A stretch of 17,652 nt of DNA from the NCBI GenBank assembly GCA_003542015.1, contig DPLL01000455.1:1-17652 (forward strand). The letters are read 5' to 3'. The DNA comes from Microcoleaceae cyanobacterium UBA9251 (GTDB lineage: Bacteria; Cyanobacteriota; Cyanobacteriia; Cyanobacteriales; Microcoleaceae). The notes beneath the pieces were generated by a model. That model was given only the letters and a program-made list of their open reading frames with translations, had not been told where the DNA came from and made no database searches. Of this stretch, positions 13,212-17,652 are shown in pieces. Made by a program: the position numbers and the translations under genes. Numbering within the stretch: position 1 is the stretch's first letter; each line of letters begins with the position of its first letter.

Positions 13212-13275
13212 AATAAAGCCTCAGCCTTGCATTCTTATAAAAACCCGGTTTCCGACTATCTTTGCATAAATCATG

Positions 13276-13311
13276 AAAAAAAAGGAACAAAGTATTTTTC
13301 CCTTGTTCCTT
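13276..13311 (-). terminator. Rho-independent-like terminator of rpsJ
   Basis: Read on the minus strand, a 9-bp perfect stem AAGGAACAA/TTGTTCCTT (13303-13311 and 13282-13290) with a 12-base loop is followed by eight T residues (13276-13283). It lies 26 bases past the rpsJ stop, at the end of the fusA-tuf-rpsJ run. Confidence 0.8.
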
Positions 13312-13337
13312 CTTTTGCTATTTCTCAAACCATCAAT

Positions 13338-13655
13338 CTACAGTTTGACTTCAATATCTACGCCGGCGGGCAAATCCAGCTTCATCAAAGCGTCAATTGT
13401 TTTAGCAGAAGGCTGGTGAATGTCGATGATGCGGCGGTGCGTGCGAGTTTCAAAGTGTTCGCGAGAATCTTTGTCTACGTGAGGCGATCGCAGCAAACAG
13501 TAAATCCGCCGTTTTGTGGGCAAAGGAATCGGGCCGATCGCAGTAGCGGCTGTCCGATTTGCTGTATCTACAATCTTTTCACAAGATGCGTCTAGAATGC
13601 GGCGATCGAAAGCTTTGAGGCGGATGCGAATTTTTTGTTGTGGAATAGCTGCCAT
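13338..13655 (-). CDS. rpsJ: 30S ribosomal protein S10 (NusE)
   Basis: This 105-residue S10 has the familiar motifs KIRIRLKAFD (residues 8-17), GPIPLPTKRRIYCLLRSPHVDKDSREHFE (split around 41-69), THRRIIDI (72-79) and the C-terminal LDLPAGVDIEV. S10 sits in the head of the 30S subunit and as NusE takes part in antitermination. Location after tuf is the cyanobacterial/plastid arrangement. The start is the ATG giving MAAIPQQKIR. A heptamer-repeat spacer of 280 bases separates it from tuf. A clear terminator follows. Confidence 0.98.
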   Translation of the reverse strand: MAAIPQQKIRIRLKAFDRRILDASCEKIVDTANRTAATAIGPIPLPTKRRIYCLLRSPHVDKDSREHFETRTHRRIIDIHQPSAKTIDALMKLDLPAGVDIEVKL

Positions 13656-13690
13656 TTTTGTTTCTTTAATTTTCTAGGTTCAGTTTATTT

Positions 13691-13872
13691 TTAGTCATTA
13701 GTTATTAGTCATTAGTTATTAGTCATTAGTTATTAGTCATTAGTTATTAGTCATTAGTTATTAGTCATTAGTTATTCACTATTTAATCGTTAACTACTAA
13801 CCGCTGACTGATGACTGATGACTGCTGACTGATGACTGATGACTGCTGACTGCTGACTGATGACTGATGACT
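13691..13872. repeat. Two heptamer arrays in the tuf-rpsJ spacer
   Basis: Twelve heptamers alternating TTAGTCA and TTAGTTA (13691-13774) are followed, after 28 bases, by ten heptamers GCTGACT or GATGACT (13803-13872). The second type resembles the reverse complement of the first (TGACTAA versus ATGACT), giving a weak dyad. The array lies inside the presumed tuf-rpsJ transcript. Confidence 0.9.
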
Positions 13873-13874
13873 AA

Positions 13875-13916
13875 ATAGCAGAAAAGCCTATTGACATTTG
13901 GCGGCTTTTCTGCTAT
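13875..13916 (-). terminator. Strong hairpin after tuf (terminator or processing site)
   Basis: ATAGCAGAAAAGCC (13875-13888) and its perfect reverse complement (13903-13916) form a 14-bp stem with a 14-base loop, 19 bases beyond the tuf stop. On the minus strand only TTTAGT follows, so the T-run is short. It may be a partial terminator or an RNA-processing/stability hairpin that sets tuf above rpsJ levels. Confidence 0.6.
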
Positions 13917-13935
13917 CTAGGCTGTGAGCGTAGTC

Positions 13936-15165
<1,230 letters not shown>

Positions 15166-15192
15166 TCTCGATTTGTTCCTTGTTTTTTTAGC

Positions 15193-15262
15193 GATTTTAG
15201 ACTTGAGATTTTAGATTCTCGATTTTGGATTCAATCCAAAATCCAAAATCTAAAATCTAAAA
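15193..15262. repeat. Heptamer palindrome in the fusA-tuf spacer
   Basis: Ten in-phase heptamers run GATTTTA, GACTTGA, GATTTTA, GATTCTC, GATTTTG, GATTCAA, then TCCAAAA twice and TCTAAAA twice. The polarity flips at about 15232, where GATTTTGGATT (15221-15231) and AATCCAAAATC (15233-15243) form an 11-bp palindrome around a single base. The array nearly touches the fusA stop codon. Confidence 0.88.
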
Positions 15263-15265
15263 TCA

Positions 15266-17338
15266 TTAGTTCCCTTTGTTCTTAGCGATGATGGCTTCAG
15301 CCACATTTCGCGGCACTTCTTCGTAATGGCTGAATTCCATTGTGAAGATGCCTCTACCTTGGGTTTTCGAGCGGATGTCGGTAGCATAACCAAACATTTC
15401 TGCGAGTGGAACTTTTACAGAAACTTTGGCAATTCCCTGATCCGTCTCTTGACCCTCGATCTGACCCCGACGGGAGTTGAGGTCGCCGATGACATTCCCG
15501 ATATAATCTTCGGGAACTTCAACCTCCACTTTCATCATAGGCTCTAGCAGCACAGGCGTTGCCTTCATCACGGCTTCTTTGATCGCCATTGAGCCGGCGA
15601 TCTTAAATGCCATTTCTGAGGAGTCTACATCGTGGAAAGACCCGTCTACCATAGTAGCTTTGAGGTCAATCATCGGATATCCTGCTAGAATACCTGATTC
15701 GCAGGCTTCTTTCATCCCTTGTCCTGCCGGGCCGATGTACTCTTTGGGTACTGTGCCGCCGACAATTTTGGAGACAAATTCAAAGCCGGTTCCCTCTTCT
15801 CCGGGTTCTATTTCGATCACGACGTGACCGTACTGACCTTTACCGCCGCTTTGGCGGATAAATTTACCTTCGGCACGGACTGCTTTGCGAATGGTTTCGC
15901 GGTAGGCTACTTGCGGTTTACCGACGTTGGCTTCTACTTTGAATTCGCGCAGCATCCTGTCTACCAAAATTTCCAAGTGCAGTTCGCCCATGCCGGCGAT
16001 GACTGTCTGGTTGGTTTCTGGGTCAACGTTGACTCGAAAAGTCGGGTCTTCTTCCGAGAGGGACTGGAGGGCTTTGGAGAGCTTCTCCATGTCTTGTTTG
16101 GTTTTGGGTTCCACCGCCACCGAGATGACAGGATCTGGAATAAACAGGGACTCCAGAATCACTGGTGCTGTTTCGTCGCAGAGGGTGTCCCCTGTGAAGG
16201 TGTCTTTCAGACCCAAAACTGCTCCCAAGTCTCCGGCCCGGAGTTCGTCTACTTCTATCCGATCGTCCGCTTTGAGCACAATGAGGCGAGAAACCCGCTC
16301 TTTTTTGTCTTTGGTGGAATTGAGGACGTAAGTACCTTTTTTGAGGATACCGGAGTAGACGCGAACAAAGGTCAGGCGACCGTAGGGGTCTGCCATGATT
16401 TTGAAAGCCAAGGCTGACAGGGGGGCGTTGTCGTCTGCGTGTCGCTCTGCTGTGTCGCCGTTGGGCAGGAGTCCTTGAATTGCAGGAACCTCCAAGGGCG
16501 ACGGCAGATAGTCGATTACTGCATCCAACAACAACTGAACGCCTTTGTTTTTGAAGGCCGAACCGCACAGCATGGGGACGATCGTGCCTTCGACCGTACC
16601 GTGGCGTAGGGCGGTGCGAATTTCCGCTTCCGTCAACTCTTGGCCTTCAAGGTATTTCTCGGTGAGGGCGTCGCTGGTTTCTGCTACGGACTCGATCAGC
16701 TTGGTGCGGTATTCGGCGGCTAGATCTTTGACTTCATCGGGGATTTCTACTTCAAGGATCTCGGTGCCGGTGTCGTTGTTGTAGATATAGGCTTTCATTT
16801 GCACTATGTCTACAATTCCCCGGAAGTTTTCTTCGCTGCCGATCGGAATTTGGATGGGTACGGCGTTCGCTCTCATGCGATCGCGAATTTGACCGTAGAC
16901 TTTGTAGAAGTTTGCACCCATCCGATCCATTTTGTTGACGAACACAATCCGAGGTACTTTGTACCGATCGGCTTGTCGCCAAACAGTTTCCGATTGTGGC
17001 TGAACTCCGCCTACCGAGCAGAATACTGCGATCACTCCATCTAGCACTCGCATGGAGCGTTCGACTTCGATCGTGAAGTCTACGTGTCCGGGAGTGTCGA
17101 TGATGTTGATTTTGTAATCTTTCCAACTGGTGGTGATAGCGGCGGCAGTAATCGTAATTCCCCGCTCCCGCTCTTGCTCCATCCAATCGGTGACTGCTGT
17201 TCCTTCATGCACTTCACCCATTTTGTGAACCATGCCTGAATAGAACAGAATTCTTTCAGTTGTCGTTGTTTTGCCCGCATCAATGTGGGCTGCGATGCCG
17301 ATGTTGCGGGTTTTTTCTAGCGGGACGGTACGTGCCAC
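15266..17338 (-). CDS. fusA: Elongation factor G
   Basis: This 690-residue EF-G has GTPase motifs AHIDAGKT (17-24), RGITITAAA (59-67), DTPGHVDF (81-88) and NKMDR (135-139), followed by domains II-V. The late GGKGQYGHV and the C-terminal KTQGRGIFTMEFSHYEEVP are family signatures. It drives ribosomal translocation. The start is GTG (17336-17338), placed five bases after a consensus AAGGAGG, which fixes it. rpsG would be expected upstream in this cluster but lies beyond the window, at least 314 bases away. Confidence 0.99.
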   Translation of the reverse strand: MARTVPLEKTRNIGIAAHIDAGKTTTTERILFYSGMVHKMGEVHEGTAVTDWMEQERERGITITAAAITTSWKDYKINIIDTPGHVDFTIEVERSMRVLDGVIAVFCSVGGVQPQSETVWRQADRYKVPRIVFVNKMDRMGANFYKVYGQIRDRMRANAVPIQIPIGSEENFRGIVDIVQMKAYIYNNDTGTEILEVEIPDEVKDLAAEYRTKLIESVAETSDALTEKYLEGQELTEAEIRTALRHGTVEGTIVPMLCGSAFKNKGVQLLLDAVIDYLPSPLEVPAIQGLLPNGDTAERHADDNAPLSALAFKIMADPYGRLTFVRVYSGILKKGTYVLNSTKDKKERVSRLIVLKADDRIEVDELRAGDLGAVLGLKDTFTGDTLCDETAPVILESLFIPDPVISVAVEPKTKQDMEKLSKALQSLSEEDPTFRVNVDPETNQTVIAGMGELHLEILVDRMLREFKVEANVGKPQVAYRETIRKAVRAEGKFIRQSGGKGQYGHVVIEIEPGEEGTGFEFVSKIVGGTVPKEYIGPAGQGMKEACESGILAGYPMIDLKATMVDGSFHDVDSSEMAFKIAGSMAIKEAVMKATPVLLEPMMKVEVEVPEDYIGNVIGDLNSRRGQIEGQETDQGIAKVSVKVPLAEMFGYATDIRSKTQGRGIFTMEFSHYEEVPRNVAEAIIAKNKGN

Positions 17339-17343
17339 AGCTA

Positions 17344-17381
17344 CCTCCTTGAGTTTTCTCTGCTGTTATAATACAATTATA
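17344..17381 (-). promoter_or_regulatory. fusA ribosome-binding site and candidate -10 box
   Basis: On the minus strand, AAGGAGG (17344-17350) is a perfect Shine-Dalgarno sequence for the GTG start. TATAAT (17376-17381) is about 37 bases upstream of the start and could be the -10 box of a fusA promoter. The -35 position reads TACAAA, a weak match. The presence of a promoter here is tentative. Confidence 0.55.
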
Positions 17382-17652
17382 CTACACAGAAACCCTATTT
17401 TGTAGTCGCGACGGACTGACAACATAAGTATATGGAGCTTATTGTTACATTTTAATATTTTTTGCAAGATTTGTTTACAAAAATATTAAGGATGTGACAT
17501 GGAGGATTAAGAGAGTTTTGAATTTTGAGTTGTCGAGTGTTGAGTTTGCTTCATTGCTCGCAGCCCAGCGCCGGGGGAAGCAATCTCAATACTCAAAACT
17601 TACACTGTTCAATCTCTCGCCCAATGCTCTCATATAGCCTTTCTCAGAAAGA
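17382..17652. other. Gene-free fusA upstream region with inverted repeat
   Basis: No coding frame is supported. The main feature is an imperfect inverted repeat, 17535-17552 against 17577-17594, pairing at 16 of 18 positions (GAGTGTTGAG and TTGCTTC blocks) around a GC-rich 24-base loop. Flanking TTTTGAG-type units on the left (17514-17530) and CTCAAAACT on the right extend the dyad, giving the same heptamer flavour as the other spacers. It may end an upstream rpsG transcript. Confidence 0.55.

Larger units (their letters stand above)
12513..13259. repeat. 22-bp direct repeats flanking vapBC
   Basis: Positions 12513-12534 and 13238-13259 match at 21 of 22 bases (core AAAAACCCGGTTTC followed by GACTAT). 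The pair brackets exactly the vapB-vapC unit. The left copy is also the right arm of the 12465-12528 inverted repeat. The pair could be remnants of an insertion, or independent copies of a dispersed repeat. Confidence 0.8.

Noticed and set aside
15719..16417. Plus-strand open frame of 232 codons opposite fusA
   Set aside because: It is antisense to highly conserved EF-G domains; no independent coding evidence.

Overview
The window looks like a chromosome segment from a filamentous cyanobacterium, most likely Oscillatoriales (Microcoleus/Oscillatoria-like). The grounds are frequent HIP1 octamers (GCGATCGC), heptameric short tandem repeats in the spacers, a DUF1997 protein, and the order fusA-tuf-rpsJ, in which rpsJ sits directly behind tuf as in cyanobacteria and plastids. 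Species cannot be fixed from the sequence alone.

Layout, left to right. Positions 1-367 hold no gene, only a possibly structured stretch and heptamer repeats. Next come a DacB/PBP4-type D-Ala-D-Ala carboxypeptidase (-), a large heptamer inverted-repeat array, and a DUF1997 protein (-). A solo-tnpB IS200/IS605-type (IS1341-like) element follows, whose left end abuts the start codon of prephenate dehydratase pheA (+). A truncated pentapeptide-repeat ORF lies downstream of pheA. Then come two near-identical copies of a LON-substrate-binding-domain gene (-) that bracket a large, AT-rich gene for an HNH nuclease with six tandem helix-turn-helix repeats (-). Next is a very large LRR-Roc-COR (Roco) GTPase with a C-terminal hydrophobic module (-), then a VapBC toxin-antitoxin pair (+) between repeats, and finally rpsJ, tuf and fusA (-).

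Interpretation. The rpsJ/LON/pheA neighbourhood appears to be a conserved housekeeping backbone, by family knowledge and inference. Four accessory modules have been placed into it: TnpB, HNH, Roco and VapBC. Each sits beside a small repeat or a duplication that may record how it arrived. The HNH and Roco genes have architectures suited to defence or intragenomic conflict (DNA-binding array plus nuclease; repeat sensor plus GTPase switch plus possible membrane effector). No activity can be shown from sequence.

The spacers around the housekeeping genes carry heptamer arrays, most of them arranged as dyads and each with its own heptamer sequence. The accessory zone lacks these arrays and has different repeats (TAGGGTGCGTC and AAACCCGGTTTC types).
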